64,000 nt of DNA. Source: Verrucomicrobiota bacterium (GTDB taxonomy: Bacteria; Verrucomicrobiota; Verrucomicrobiia; Opitutales; Opitutaceae). The position numbers were made by a program, and so were the translations under genes. The stretch covers positions 1 to 64,000 of the forward strand of contig JACRQG010000028.1 in NCBI GenBank assembly GCA_016222805.1, given 5' to 3'. Positions 52,547 to 62,100 of the stretch are shown in pieces. The notes below the pieces were generated by a model. The model saw only the letters and a list, made by a program, of their open reading frames with translations, had not been told where the DNA came from and made no database searches. How positions within the stretch are numbered: position 1 is the first letter of the stretch; each line of letters begins with the position of its first letter.

Positions 52547-53623
52547 ATGAACGCCGGGCATCGAGCAACGATACTGGTGGTCGAAGACGACGAGGCCGTC
52601 CGCCAGACCGTGCTCGATATCCTGGCCCTAAACGATTTCACCGCGGTGGCGGCGACCAATGGCCTTGAAGGTCTCGCACTCGCCCGCCGCGATCATCCGG
52701 CGCTCATCGTCACCGACATCGAAATGCCCGTCATGTCCGGCTTCGAGATGCTGGAGGTGATGCGCAAGGACGAGGCGTTGCGGGCCATTCCGGTCATCGT
52801 CATCACCGCCAAGTCGGAGCGGCCGGCGGCGCGCCAGGGGATGAATCTCGGCGCGGATGATTACATCACCAAGCCCTTCACCGAAAACGAACTGGTCCAG
52901 TCGATTCGGGCGCGCCTCGAGAAGAAGGAGTTGCTCGATGAACTGGACGCTTTTGCCCACACCGTCGCCCACGATTTGAAGAACCCGCTGGCGACCCTCC
53001 TCGGCCGGCTGGGTTTGATCGAAATGACCCTGGAGCAGGCAAGCCCCGAGTCCCTGCGGCGCAGTGTCGTCGAGGCGAGCGTGGCGGCGAGTCGCTTGGG
53101 GGCAATCATCGACGAACTCCTCCTGCTGGCAGGCGTCCGCCGCGAGCATGCGCCGGTGCAGCCGCTCGACATGGGTGCCCTGGTCACCGAGGCCCGCGAT
53201 CGCCTGGAGGATCTCCTGCGCCGCACGGAATGCACGATCGAGATGCCGGCGGGGTGGCCGGAAGCGGTCGGGGTTGGTTCTTGGGTGGTGCACGTATGGA
53301 CGAACTACCTCAGCAATGCGGCTAAGTACGCTGGGCCGAAACCGCGGATTTCGTTGGGAGCCGAGCCGCGTGCCGACGGCCGGACGGTGCGTTTCTGGGT
53401 GCAGGATCGGGGCCCCGGGCTCGATCTGGCGACCCAGGCCAGGCTGTTCGTGCCGTTCACACGGATCACGAGCGTGCGGGCCCGGGGACACGGGCTGGGC
53501 CTTTCGATTGTCCGCCGCATCGTGGAGAAACTGGGTGGGACCGTCGGCGTGGAGAGCCAGCCCGGCGCCGGCTCCCGCTTCTGGTTCGAACTCCCGGCGT
53601 CCACCACGGCCTCCCCGCCATGA
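52547..53623 (+). CDS. Receiver-histidine kinase hybrid (REC at N-terminus)
   Basis: The start at 52547 gives 358 residues. The receiver comes first, with ILVVEDDEAV, phosphoacceptor Asp57 in VTDIEMPVMSGFE, and LGADDYITKPF. Then a HisKA-like helix pair carries His142 in TVAHDLKNPLATLL, followed by an ATPase domain (WTNYLSNAAKYAGP, VQDRGPGL, GHGLGLSIVRRIVE). This order, receiver before kinase, makes it a receiver-controlled kinase: phosphorylation by another kinase can switch its own activity. It follows the giant kinase closely and overlaps the next gene by four bases (ATGA). Confidence 0.9.
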   Translation: MNAGHRATILVVEDDEAVRQTVLDILALNDFTAVAATNGLEGLALARRDHPALIVTDIEMPVMSGFEMLEVMRKDEALRAIPVIVITAKSERPAARQGMNLGADDYITKPFTENELVQSIRARLEKKELLDELDAFAHTVAHDLKNPLATLLGRLGLIEMTLEQASPESLRRSVVEASVAASRLGAIIDELLLLAGVRREHAPVQPLDMGALVTEARDRLEDLLRRTECTIEMPAGWPEAVGVGSWVVHVWTNYLSNAAKYAGPKPRISLGAEPRADGRTVRFWVQDRGPGLDLATQARLFVPFTRITSVRARGHGLGLSIVRRIVEKLGGTVGVESQPGAGSRFWFELPASTTASPP

Positions 53624-54705
53624 AGATCCTGATTATCGAAGACGATGACGCGATCCGGTTCACGCTACGGGACCTCTTGGAACTGCACGGCCATGAAGTG
53701 CTCGCGGCGGCCGATGGGGAGCAGGGCGTGGCGTTGGCGGCTCGGCATCCGGAGTTCATCTTCTGCGACGTCAGCATGCCCGGCATGAACGGATTCGAGG
53801 TGATCGAGGCGATCCATCGGCGTCCGGAGGGACGGCTGGTGCCGTTTGTCTTCCTCACCGCGAAGGCAGAGCGTTCGGACCAACGGCGGGGAATGGCGCT
53901 GGGCGCGGACGACTACATCACCAAGCCCTTTTCGGAACGGGAAATCCTCGATGCGATCGCGTCCCGGACCAGCCGGCATCGCTCAGTCCGGGAGCGAGTC
54001 GAGGAACTGGTGGAGCAGCGCCGGCGGGAGTTGGGCGCGGAGTGGTCGCATGAGTTGCTCACTCCACTCAACGGGATGATCGGCGGCCTCGAACTCCTGC
54101 AGTTGGAAATCGAGGCCATGGGGCGGACGGACTTGAAAGTGATGCTGGCACTGGTGCGGGCGGGGGCCGAACGGCAGGAACGGCTGTCGCGGAAACTGAT
54201 TCGCTACTTTGAACTTGAGCGCCAGCGCGAACAACCGGGCGAATCCGCCAGGACTGGAGTTTGCGCGGCGGAGTCCGCGATTCGGCGGGCGGTGGATCGG
54301 GTCGTCGAGGAAAGCGGACGCGGATCAGATCTCGACGTCAGGGTAGTCCCGGCGAGAGTTCCGCTTCCCGAGGTCTTTCTCACAGATGCCGTGGCGGAAC
54401 TGGTGGGTAATGCCTTGAAGTTCTCCCGCCCCGGTCAGCGGATCTGCCTCCGCGGTGTCGTGCTGAACGGGCGTTATGTGATCGAGGTCGTCGATGAGGG
54501 ACCGGGCATGACCGCCCGGGAGCGGGAGTCGGTGCAACCGTTCCGGCAGTTCGGCCGGGACAAGCGCGAGCAGCAGGGGCTTGGCCTGGGGCTCGCGATC
54601 GCGCGCCGGGTGGCCGAGGTGGGCGGGGGCACGCTGGTGCTGGGTGACACGCCGACCGGTCAGGGGCTGCGTGCCGCCATCAACCTGCCCCTCGCTCGGG
54701 CTTGA
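53620..54705 (+). CDS. Second receiver-histidine kinase hybrid (REC at N-terminus)
   Basis: The 361-residue protein has a receiver with IIEDDDAIRF, Asp50 in FIFCDVSMPGMNGFE and GADDYITKPFSE. Next comes a HisKA-like segment with His144 in EWSHELLTPLNGMIGGL and a diverged ATPase domain (VAELVGNALKFSRPGQ, VVDEGPGMTAR, QGLGLGLAIARRVAEVGG). It has the same layout as its neighbour, with which it overlaps by four bases, so the two were probably duplicated or evolved as a relay pair. It lacks a DNA-binding output, so the final target of the pathway is outside this cluster. Confidence 0.9.
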   Translation: MKILIIEDDDAIRFTLRDLLELHGHEVLAAADGEQGVALAARHPEFIFCDVSMPGMNGFEVIEAIHRRPEGRLVPFVFLTAKAERSDQRRGMALGADDYITKPFSEREILDAIASRTSRHRSVRERVEELVEQRRRELGAEWSHELLTPLNGMIGGLELLQLEIEAMGRTDLKVMLALVRAGAERQERLSRKLIRYFELERQREQPGESARTGVCAAESAIRRAVDRVVEESGRGSDLDVRVVPARVPLPEVFLTDAVAELVGNALKFSRPGQRICLRGVVLNGRYVIEVVDEGPGMTARERESVQPFRQFGRDKREQQGLGLGLAIARRVAEVGGGTLVLGDTPTGQGLRAAINLPLARA

Positions 54706-54739
54706 CGGCATCGGGCCGGCGGGCGCCGCCGGAGGCGGA

Positions 54740-55966
54740 CTACGGCGCCCGCACGTTCAAGGCGACCATCTGGCCGAGGTTGTTCTTTGCGAAGATCCGG
54801 CCGTGGGCGAGGACCGGCACCGACCAGCAGCGATCTTTGCCGAGCACCTGTGCCTCGGCCAGCGGGGAATAGGCGGTGGGAGAGGGGCGGGCGATGACCA
54901 GGCGCCCGGACTCCGCGAGGATGACGAGCCGGCCATCCGCCAGCATCAAGGAGCCCTTGCCGAGCCCGCGCTGGGTCCATTTCACCTTTCCGGTCGCGGC
55001 TTCGAGACACGTGAGCGTGGACTCGTCGAAACCATAGAGATGGCCCTCCCAGTGGACCGAACTGTTGATCTGGTTGCGCATCGCCTTGGTTTCCCAGACG
55101 GCGGTCGCATTGCCACCGGCGCCAGCCGGGCGGACAAGAGCGGCGCCGTGATTGTAGCCGGAGGAGATGAACACATCGGTGCCGATCGGAATCGGGGTGG
55201 CGGCGTTGACATCGTAGTCGGTCTTCCACGGGAAGCGCCAGAGTTCGCGGCCCTCGCGGGCGGTGCGCACAACGAGGCCGACGGCGTTGAAATAGGCGAT
55301 ACCGGGATTGTCGCCCGGTTGGACGATGATGGGCGACGCGTAGCCCGCCGGATCGTCGCCCGCCTGCCAAAGGAGCTTGCCGGTGTTCTTGTCGAGCGCG
55401 ATCGCGGAGCAGCCCTGGCCGCCCGCCTCCAGGAGCATCATGTCTCCGAGAATCAGCGGTGAACCGGTGTAGCCCCACTGCGGCTGCTTTCCTCCGAAAT
55501 CCTTGACCAGATGGCGGCTCCAGACCACCCGACCCTCTTCCAGGCAGAGCAGCAGGCCGTGTCGCGACACGGTGTAGATCCGCTGGCCGTCAATGGTGGG
55601 AGTGTTGCCCGGGCCGCCTTCGAACAGGTTGGGATCGAGCGGCTGTGGGTAGGAATGGCGCCAGAGGGTCTTTCCCGTGGCGGCGTCGAAGCAGAACACC
55701 GTGTCGGTGTCCTGGGCATTTCCCATCGTGTAGACGAGGCCGCCGGCAACCGAGAACGACGCGCACCCGGTGCCCACCTCGGCCCGCCAGAACACCTGCG
55801 GGCCCGTGGCGCCCCACGTGTGGCTCCAGCCCGCTTCGGTCGAGATTCCATCTCTCGTCGGCCCGCGCCACCGAGGCCAGTCGGCCGCGTGAAGCGAGGA
55901 CACCGGCAGGAGGGCAAGGAGCGAAACAAGGCCGGCGCAGCGGAAGGGGAGGGGCTGAAAACGCAT
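54740..55966 (-). CDS. Exported PQQ-like beta-propeller repeat protein
   Basis: With the ATG at 55966 the protein has 408 residues. A signal peptide (CAGLVSLLALLPVSSLHAAD) is followed by DWPRWRGPTRDGIS, the usual opening of Planctomycetes/Verrucomicrobia PQQ-binding-like propellers. Several blades contain the tryptophan-docking pattern (CFDAATGKTLWRHSYP, ALDKNTGKLLWQAGDD, CLEAATGKVKWTQRGL). No dehydrogenase metal or PQQ ligands are obvious, so it is more likely a binding scaffold than an enzyme. It lies 130 bases downstream of the GH39-like gene on the same strand and may be cotranscribed. Confidence 0.85.
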   Translation of the reverse strand: MRFQPLPFRCAGLVSLLALLPVSSLHAADWPRWRGPTRDGISTEAGWSHTWGATGPQVFWRAEVGTGCASFSVAGGLVYTMGNAQDTDTVFCFDAATGKTLWRHSYPQPLDPNLFEGGPGNTPTIDGQRIYTVSRHGLLLCLEEGRVVWSRHLVKDFGGKQPQWGYTGSPLILGDMMLLEAGGQGCSAIALDKNTGKLLWQAGDDPAGYASPIIVQPGDNPGIAYFNAVGLVVRTAREGRELWRFPWKTDYDVNAATPIPIGTDVFISSGYNHGAALVRPAGAGGNATAVWETKAMRNQINSSVHWEGHLYGFDESTLTCLEAATGKVKWTQRGLGKGSLMLADGRLVILAESGRLVIARPSPTAYSPLAEAQVLGKDRCWSVPVLAHGRIFAKNNLGQMVALNVRAP

Positions 55967-56096
55967 GCCGTAGTTCAAAGCGGTCGGCGAGCTTGTCAAA
56001 CGCCAGCGGGGCCAGAACGGCGACGACGCGTTTGGTGCCTGCCCGACTGGCCGGGTTGTGGAGCTCATCGGCCTTGTCCCTCAAGGGGCCGGTGCG

Positions 56097-57833
56097 TCAC
56101 CACTCGAGGACGAGAAGCGATACGGCCTGGCGCGGCAGCGGGAAGGCCACCTGCGCCTGGTTCCCCGTTGCGGTGAAGGTGGCGGCGGGACCGCGATACG
56201 TGGCGAGCTGGGCGGCGGCTTCGAGTTGCGCGTACTGGGCGCGCGAAGGGGCGAGCGGAGAACCGAGTGCCTTCCAGAGGCTGTAGGCGTTGCTGTGCTG
56301 ATCGTCGACCCGGTAATGGGTGAGGCGCGGAGTCCGCGCCTCATCGGGCAGGCCGGTGACGACGAGAGAGACTGCAGCCTCGGGGCCGGCGACATCATCG
56401 TCATGGTAATGCCACACCAGAACCGTCAGGCGGCGGGCGGTGCGGTCCAGGGCGGCGAGCGCGGCGACGTCCGGTTGCGCCCGGACGCTGGAGGCGAGGA
56501 GGGCGTCGAGGCCCACGTCGGCCGAACTGCGAGCCGCGAGGCGGTCGCCGGACATCCGGGCCATCATGCGGTGCACGTTGAAGACGGGGAGCGTGAGGCC
56601 GTTGGAGGCCATGACGCGGAAGCCGGCAAAGTAGGGTTGATCCTCGAACTCGAATGCCCACGTGGTGGCCCCTTCGAAGTTCACGCCGTGCTTCTCGGCG
56701 AGGAGGTGTTTGCGGGCGAAGGCGGCGGCGGTGTAGCTCGAGTACATCGTGCCGTTGCGGTAGCCGAGATGCGGGCCCTGGCAGGCGGCGCAACCGTCGG
56801 GATCCGATTCGCCGATGATGATCGGAGTGCCTTTGAGTTCCGGATACCGCGCCACGCGGGCAAAGCCGGCATCGATGGTCTTCAGCTGGCCGCCGAGGCC
56901 CATGCGCACGTGCCCGTCGAGAAAGACGGGCGTGGTGCCCTTGGCATGAAACGCGATGAAATCGAGGGGCGTGCCGATTCTGCCGGTGGCATGATTGCGG
57001 CCGCGGAGGCAGTGCTCGAGGAACCCCTCCATGAACTTGCCTCCGTCGCCGGCGGTGTCGGGGCCGCCGACCCGCGCGGTCGGCAGGGCACGGCGCACGG
57101 CGTCGATGGCAAAGTCGTGCAGCCGCCGGAATTCCTCGGGGGTGCCCTTCCAATAGCCGATGTTGGGCTCGTTCCAGACCTCCCAGTACCATTTCTCCAC
57201 CTCGGCGGCGCCGTAACGCTCGACGCAGTGGCGTACCCATTGGAAGACCAACTCCGCCCACTTTGCGTAGTCCTTGGGCGGGTAGGCCCAGCCTGTGTAG
57301 ATCTCGTTATATGGAAAACCCGGGCGCCACGCGTGCTGGTACGGCTCCGGGCGCGTCGAGAGGGCCTGGGGCATGAAACCGATTTGCGCGTACGGTTTCA
57401 CGCCGGCGGCGAGATAGGTGTCGAAGATGCGATCCACGATGGTCCAGTCGTAGCGCGCCCGGCCGGAAGCGTCCTCGGTGTAGGCGTTGGTGCTGCCCCA
57501 TTTGAGGGCCGGCGTGCCGTCGCCGGTGTTAAGGAGGTTGTGGGTGCGGAAATAGGCCTGGGGCTGGCCGAGGGCGCCGATGTCGCGCAGCAGCCTCCGC
57601 CCGTCCTTCATCGTGGCGTAGTTCGGCTCGTCGGCACCGAAGAAGCGGTAGACCGGCTTCAACGGTCCGCGGACCCGGCCAGCCTCGACCTCGATCGCGA
57701 CTGGAAACGGGGTGGAGGTGACCGCCGCTGCCGCCGCGAATGAGAAGGAGAGGAGAAAGGGGATTGCTGCCGGAATCCGCGCCGCTCGGGCACGGCGGAG
57801 CGGTGGAGTCGCCGAAACGGAGGAAGGAGGCAT
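56097..57833 (-). CDS. Exported GH39-like glycoside hydrolase
   Basis: The 578-residue protein has an N-terminal signal segment (IPAAIPFLLSFSFAAAAAV) and a TIM barrel of clan GH-A type. The acid/base glutamate is Glu222 in YWEVWNEPNIGYWKG, and the likely nucleophile is Glu342 in PIIIGESDPDG. RTHNLLNTGDG and HAKGT also fit the GH39 pattern, which includes beta-xylosidases and alpha-L-iduronidases. A beta-sandwich C-terminal region (LTVLVWHYHDDDVAGPEAAV) follows. The length is close to that of known members. It probably hydrolyses xylosides or related sugars in the periplasm or outside the cell. Confidence 0.8.
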   Translation of the reverse strand: MPPSSVSATPPLRRARAARIPAAIPFLLSFSFAAAAAVTSTPFPVAIEVEAGRVRGPLKPVYRFFGADEPNYATMKDGRRLLRDIGALGQPQAYFRTHNLLNTGDGTPALKWGSTNAYTEDASGRARYDWTIVDRIFDTYLAAGVKPYAQIGFMPQALSTRPEPYQHAWRPGFPYNEIYTGWAYPPKDYAKWAELVFQWVRHCVERYGAAEVEKWYWEVWNEPNIGYWKGTPEEFRRLHDFAIDAVRRALPTARVGGPDTAGDGGKFMEGFLEHCLRGRNHATGRIGTPLDFIAFHAKGTTPVFLDGHVRMGLGGQLKTIDAGFARVARYPELKGTPIIIGESDPDGCAACQGPHLGYRNGTMYSSYTAAAFARKHLLAEKHGVNFEGATTWAFEFEDQPYFAGFRVMASNGLTLPVFNVHRMMARMSGDRLAARSSADVGLDALLASSVRAQPDVAALAALDRTARRLTVLVWHYHDDDVAGPEAAVSLVVTGLPDEARTPRLTHYRVDDQHSNAYSLWKALGSPLAPSRAQYAQLEAAAQLATYRGPAATFTATGNQAQVAFPLPRQAVSLLVLEW

Positions 57834-58374
57834 GGCAAGAGGATTGCTGTTTTGGGGACGGTCGTCGTTTCGAGCCTGGAGAGACTAGCCGCTCGGGTTC
57901 GGATGCCATTTCGGTACGTGGTTCGCTTCCGGATGGCGAGAGGGCAGTGCCGATGCCCGGCTCGGCAAGGCCATTGGCGACCGACAGGAGGCAGACCGAT
58001 CCCTGAGGATGCGTCTGCGGGAGGCACTCCATCCGGGTGGAGTGCGGCCCGGTGGTGAGTCTGGTGCGCACCGTGGCGGCGCGCGTCCACTTCACAAAGA
58101 GGGAAGTGCGCCAACAAAGGCCGTTCCGGTGCGATCAGGCAGTGTAGGGCTTTCCGTTCGGTCGTCGGAGAGCCTTACAATTCGATTTCGTGGGCTTCAT
58201 GTGTCGATTAGATTCCTGATAATCGAGTTTTCTTAAGGATCTGTTAGAAAGGTTCTTGAGACTTTTTGATGACCGCAGCTCTGCGATTGGCCTGAGAGCA
58301 GCTTATCGCCACGGACGCCACGCGGTGGCGTGTCTTTCTTCACCCAAGTTCGCCTGCACTTCCCAGAAACTCCG
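57834..58374. other. 541-base divergent intergenic region with a hairpin
   Basis: The region lies between the divergent GH39-like and VPDSG-CTERM genes and should contain both promoters. A perfect seven-base-pair hairpin occurs at 58315-58331 (ACGCCAC-GCG-GTGGCGT) 44 bases before the CTERM gene, followed by a pyrimidine-rich run. It could act in the leader transcript. The string TTTTCTTAAGG, also present in the dispersed 86-bp repeat, occurs near 58228. I see no gene here. Confidence 0.4.
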
Positions 58375-59109
58375 ATGAACAAGAAATGCCTGATTGCCCT
58401 CCTGACCGCCTCAATCGCCTCTCCGGCCTGGTCGATCACCTATAACGATACGATCACGGCCATCTTTGGTAGTGGAAATCCGGACACGGCGTGGACCAGC
58501 CAGGCAGGGCCGAACGGGATGGAACTGGCGCTGCGGGGGAAGCCCCGAACGACCAGCATCCCCCCGAATACGAACGGCATTTATTCGTTCGCCACCGGCA
58601 CGGTAGGGACAGGTACTTCTACCCGCGCGATCTGGAACTGGGAGTTCTCGATCAATTCCGGCAATGTCTCACTGGACTCGACCTACGATTACTACGTGGG
58701 AATCGACCTTGATCCGACCCAGGGGGTGAATCTCACCGTCGTCAACGCGATGATCAACCCGTACTGGTCGGACAACGAATACGGAACTTCGTCCACGCTG
58801 AACGGCGCTGGGTTGAAGCCGTCCGAGGTGGGATTCACCTCCCTCAGCAATTACACGATCTCCCAGAACTCCCAGAACTTGGTCTTCGCCGGCGGAAACC
58901 CCTTCCTCAATGCCACCTACGATTACCAGCTCTTTGCGGTAGCCAAGACCGACCCGAACGGGGCTGCGGGCGTCAAGGTCGCAAACGTGGGCATCCAGGT
59001 GGTGGTGGGCACCGGTGGGACGGCCGTACCTGATTCCGGCAGCACACTGGTATTGATTGGCGGGCTCCTGGCCTCTTTCGCCTTTTTCGGTTCCCGTCGG
59101 CGGAGCTGA
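58375..59109 (+). CDS. VPDSG-CTERM surface protein
   Basis: The 244-residue protein has a signal peptide (MNKKCLIALLTASIASPAWS) and a beta-rich, asparagine/threonine-rich body (GIDLDPTQGVNLTVVNAM, YDYQLFAVAKTDPNG). The C-terminal sorting signal is VPDSGSTLVLIGGLLASFAF followed by FGSRRRS, the canonical VPDSG-CTERM form. Such proteins are thought to be cut by an exosortase and kept at the surface or in the exopolysaccharide matrix. No exosortase is in the window. The ATG at 58375 is preferred over 58330 because it begins the signal peptide. A strong terminator follows at 59132. Confidence 0.85.
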   Translation: MNKKCLIALLTASIASPAWSITYNDTITAIFGSGNPDTAWTSQAGPNGMELALRGKPRTTSIPPNTNGIYSFATGTVGTGTSTRAIWNWEFSINSGNVSLDSTYDYYVGIDLDPTQGVNLTVVNAMINPYWSDNEYGTSSTLNGAGLKPSEVGFTSLSNYTISQNSQNLVFAGGNPFLNATYDYQLFAVAKTDPNGAAGVKVANVGIQVVVGTGGTAVPDSGSTLVLIGGLLASFAFFGSRRRS

Positions 59110-59131
59110 GGCCGACGCAGTCTTTCAGTCG

Positions 59132-59165
59132 AAGCCCGCTTCCTTGGAAGCGGGCTTTTTCTTTT
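59132..59165 (+). terminator. Rho-independent terminator after the VPDSG-CTERM gene
   Basis: A perfect 12-base inverted repeat, AAGCCCGCTTCC and GGAAGCGGGCTT separated by TT, is followed by a run of Ts (TTTCTTTT). It lies 22 bases after the plus-strand stop codon and just before the end of the convergent TonB receptor gene. Confidence 0.9.
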
Positions 59166-59168
59166 GCC

Positions 59169-62100
59169 TCAGAACGTCCCCTTTAAGCCGAGGGTGAGTT
59201 GCACGCCGTGGGTCATCTCCTGATAGCGGCGGGCGTAGGCGGGAGTGAGCGAGCCGAAGCGCTCGAGGATCTCCGGGCGGTCGAAGAGATTCTGGCAGTT
59301 CAGGTAGGCGAAAAGGTTGGGGCGCAGCTGGCAGTCGAGGTTCAGATCCACGGTGACCCGGCGCTTCACGTATTCGTAGGCGTCGGGTCCCAGGGCGGGC
59401 AGGGCGCCGCGCCGCTGGGCTCCGCGGTAGTTCCACTTGGCCATCACGGTGAACGGCCGCCGGGAAAAGGTCAGGCCCCAGTTGGCACTCTCCGGCACGA
59501 AGTTGTCGAACTCGGCGTCCTTGCTGCCGTCGAGGTCCAGCTTGGTGCCGTTGGCGAAGACCTGCAGGTTTCGGCCCCAGGCGCCCAGGCGGCGCAGCGA
59601 GTGGCGGAAATTGAACTCGAAGCCGGTGACGCGCGCGCTCTCCGGCAGGTTGTAGGTGGTGCTGATGCGCCAGCCGACGTAGCGGGGATCGAGATCGAGC
59701 TGCCGCAGGTCGGCCTCGGTGGCGAGTTTCACCACGTTGCCGAAGAAGTTGCGGATCTCCTTGCGGAAGACGCCGGCGCTGAACAGGCCGCCCTGGTCGG
59801 TATAATACTCGAGCGAGAGGTCGTAGTTGTCGGCGGTCCACGGGCGAAGGCCGACATTGCGCACGGTGATGACGCCGGGGATTTGCTCCGGGTCGGGGAC
59901 GTTGTCCTCGAAGTCGGTCTCGTTGATGGTCGTGTTGGGGATGATGCTGGTGAAATCGGGCCGCCCGTAGGTCCGGGCGAAGGCGCCGCGGAGCAGGAGG
60001 TTTTCCCGCAGGTGCCAGGTGACGTGGACGCTGGGATAGAAGCCATCGTAGGTCCGTTGGGCGGAGAGGCCGCGGTCCTTTCGCATGAGGCGGAGTTCCT
60101 CCATCGACCCGGCCGTCCCCGCCTCCGGCTTCCGGATCCGGGCGCCGGCCGGGGTGTGGGCAAAGGTGCCGTCCGGATCGCGGACCCAGACCGCGTTGGG
60201 ATCGTAGAGCGGCCCCTCGCCCTGCGCCCGGGTCTGCTCGAAGCGGACGCCGGTCAGAATCTTGAGGCGGTGGTGGAAGAGCCCGGCTTCGGTCTGGAGG
60301 TAAGCCGCGCGCACGGCCTCCTCCAGCCGCTCGGAGTTGTTGATGCGGAACTGCTCCTCGGTGACGAGCTGGGCGGGGGTCTTGGTCCAGTATCCCGGAT
60401 GGGCGCCCATCGAATCCCAGGCCTTGTAGAGCGAGACCCATGGGAGGCCGCCGAAGCCGTAGAATTCCCGCTGGTTGACGTAATTGGTCATCCCATACGG
60501 CGCTGGGGTGTTGTCGGCATTGTTGGCGATGCCGTCGGGCCCGAGGTAGGTCCAGGCGATCTGCTGGCGACGGACGTCGCGGACCTTGGTCCGCGCGAGG
60601 CCGCCGGCCTGCACGGCCGCGGGAAAAGGCAGGAAGCCGAGGGTTCGGCGGACGTCGAGCTTGGCGTTGACGAGGCTGTCGCGGATGGGGCGGGGGGTGG
60701 ACTGGGCGGCGGTGAGGCGGTAGTTGTTCAGGTCGCGCCAATCGACCTCGCGGTTGGCATTGTCATAGGCGAGGAGCGAGTAGGGGCGCAGGGTGTTGAC
60801 GTCGGCGAACGTGACGCGAACGGGGTTGGCCATCGCGATGGTTAGCGTGCGGAAGCGCCCCTCACTCGTGTCGTAGTAGCCGCCGCCGGCGTTGGACCAG
60901 CCGAGGCCGGAGACGATGCGCCAGGTGCCGTCGTCGAACCGGTAGCGCAGGCTGGCGGCCTTGGTGTCGAGTCGCTGCACGACCGAGGCGCCGGCGCCCA
61001 TCAGGGCGATGCCGCCGCGACCGGTGGCGCCCGTGGTGAAGTCGGGGCCGAAGCTGAACGCGGTGCCCGGGGTGACCGTGGGCGTGCCGTTGGTGCCGGT
61101 GGTGAAGTTGATCGAGGCGTTGGAACGATCGGCGATGAAGCGGCTGCGTTCGACACTGAGGGACAGGACGCCGTTGGCATGCGGCCGCCAATCGGCCTTG
61201 ATCGCCGCGGACTGGCGGGCGGTGAGGCGTGGCACGCTGATGACCTGGTACTGCTGGAGGAACGGGCGGTCGAGGGCGGCGCCGGTGCTGGTGCCGGCGG
61301 CATTGTAGCCCTTGGTGGAGCGCTGCTGCTCGACAAACCGATCCTGGTACTGGCCGGTCACCACGAGGCCGAAGCTGCGCGATACGGGCAGGGTGTAATC
61401 AAAACTCGCGCTGGGGCGGATCTTGTAGATCCGGCGATCCGAGACGTGCGGTTCCCGGGAGAGGCTGAGGCGGTTGTGGATGCCGGCCAGGCTGAAGCTG
61501 TACCGGAACTGCGCGGTCTTCCGTTCGAAGGCGCTCTTGCTCACCATGTCGATGGAACCGGACATCGAGTCAGCCGGCGTCGATGGGGTCGGGACCTTGG
61601 TCACCTCCAGGCGGGAGATGTTGTTGATCGAGACTTCCTTGAACTGGAACACCCGCGAGGCGCCCTGGGGGTTTCCGGTGTTGGCCATCTCCATGCCGTC
61701 GGTCGAGAGCACCGCCATCGCCGTGGGGAACCCGCGGACTGCGACCGAGGCGACGGATCCGCCGGACTCGGTGTCGTACTCGGCGGTGATTCCGGGCAGG
61801 TACTTCAGGAACTCGCCGACGTTGCCGTCCATCACGTCGCCCAGCGCATCCGCGGCGACGACGGTCTTGATGTTGGCGGCGAAGCGCTGCTCGTTGATCG
61901 CGATTGAATCGGCGTCGGTCTCGCGGGAGGTGGCGACGGTGAAGGCGTCGAGCTTCACCACCGTGTCGGTGCCGTAGCGGGCGGCGCTGGTGAGGCCGAC
62001 TTCGCGCTCCACCGTACCGCCGGCGGGCACCGTGAGGGCGAGCCGCTGCTGGTCGAGGCCGGTGTAGAAGATCTCCAGGGTGACGGTGCCGGCGGGCACC

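Noticed and set aside
56058-57743. 561-codon plus-strand frame opposite the GH39-like gene
   Set aside because: It is an antisense shadow. The minus strand has the signal peptide, catalytic motifs and normal length.
59199-60845. 548-codon plus-strand frame opposite the third TonB receptor
   Set aside because: Composition is Gly/Val/Glu-rich without domain order; the minus strand carries a complete receptor.
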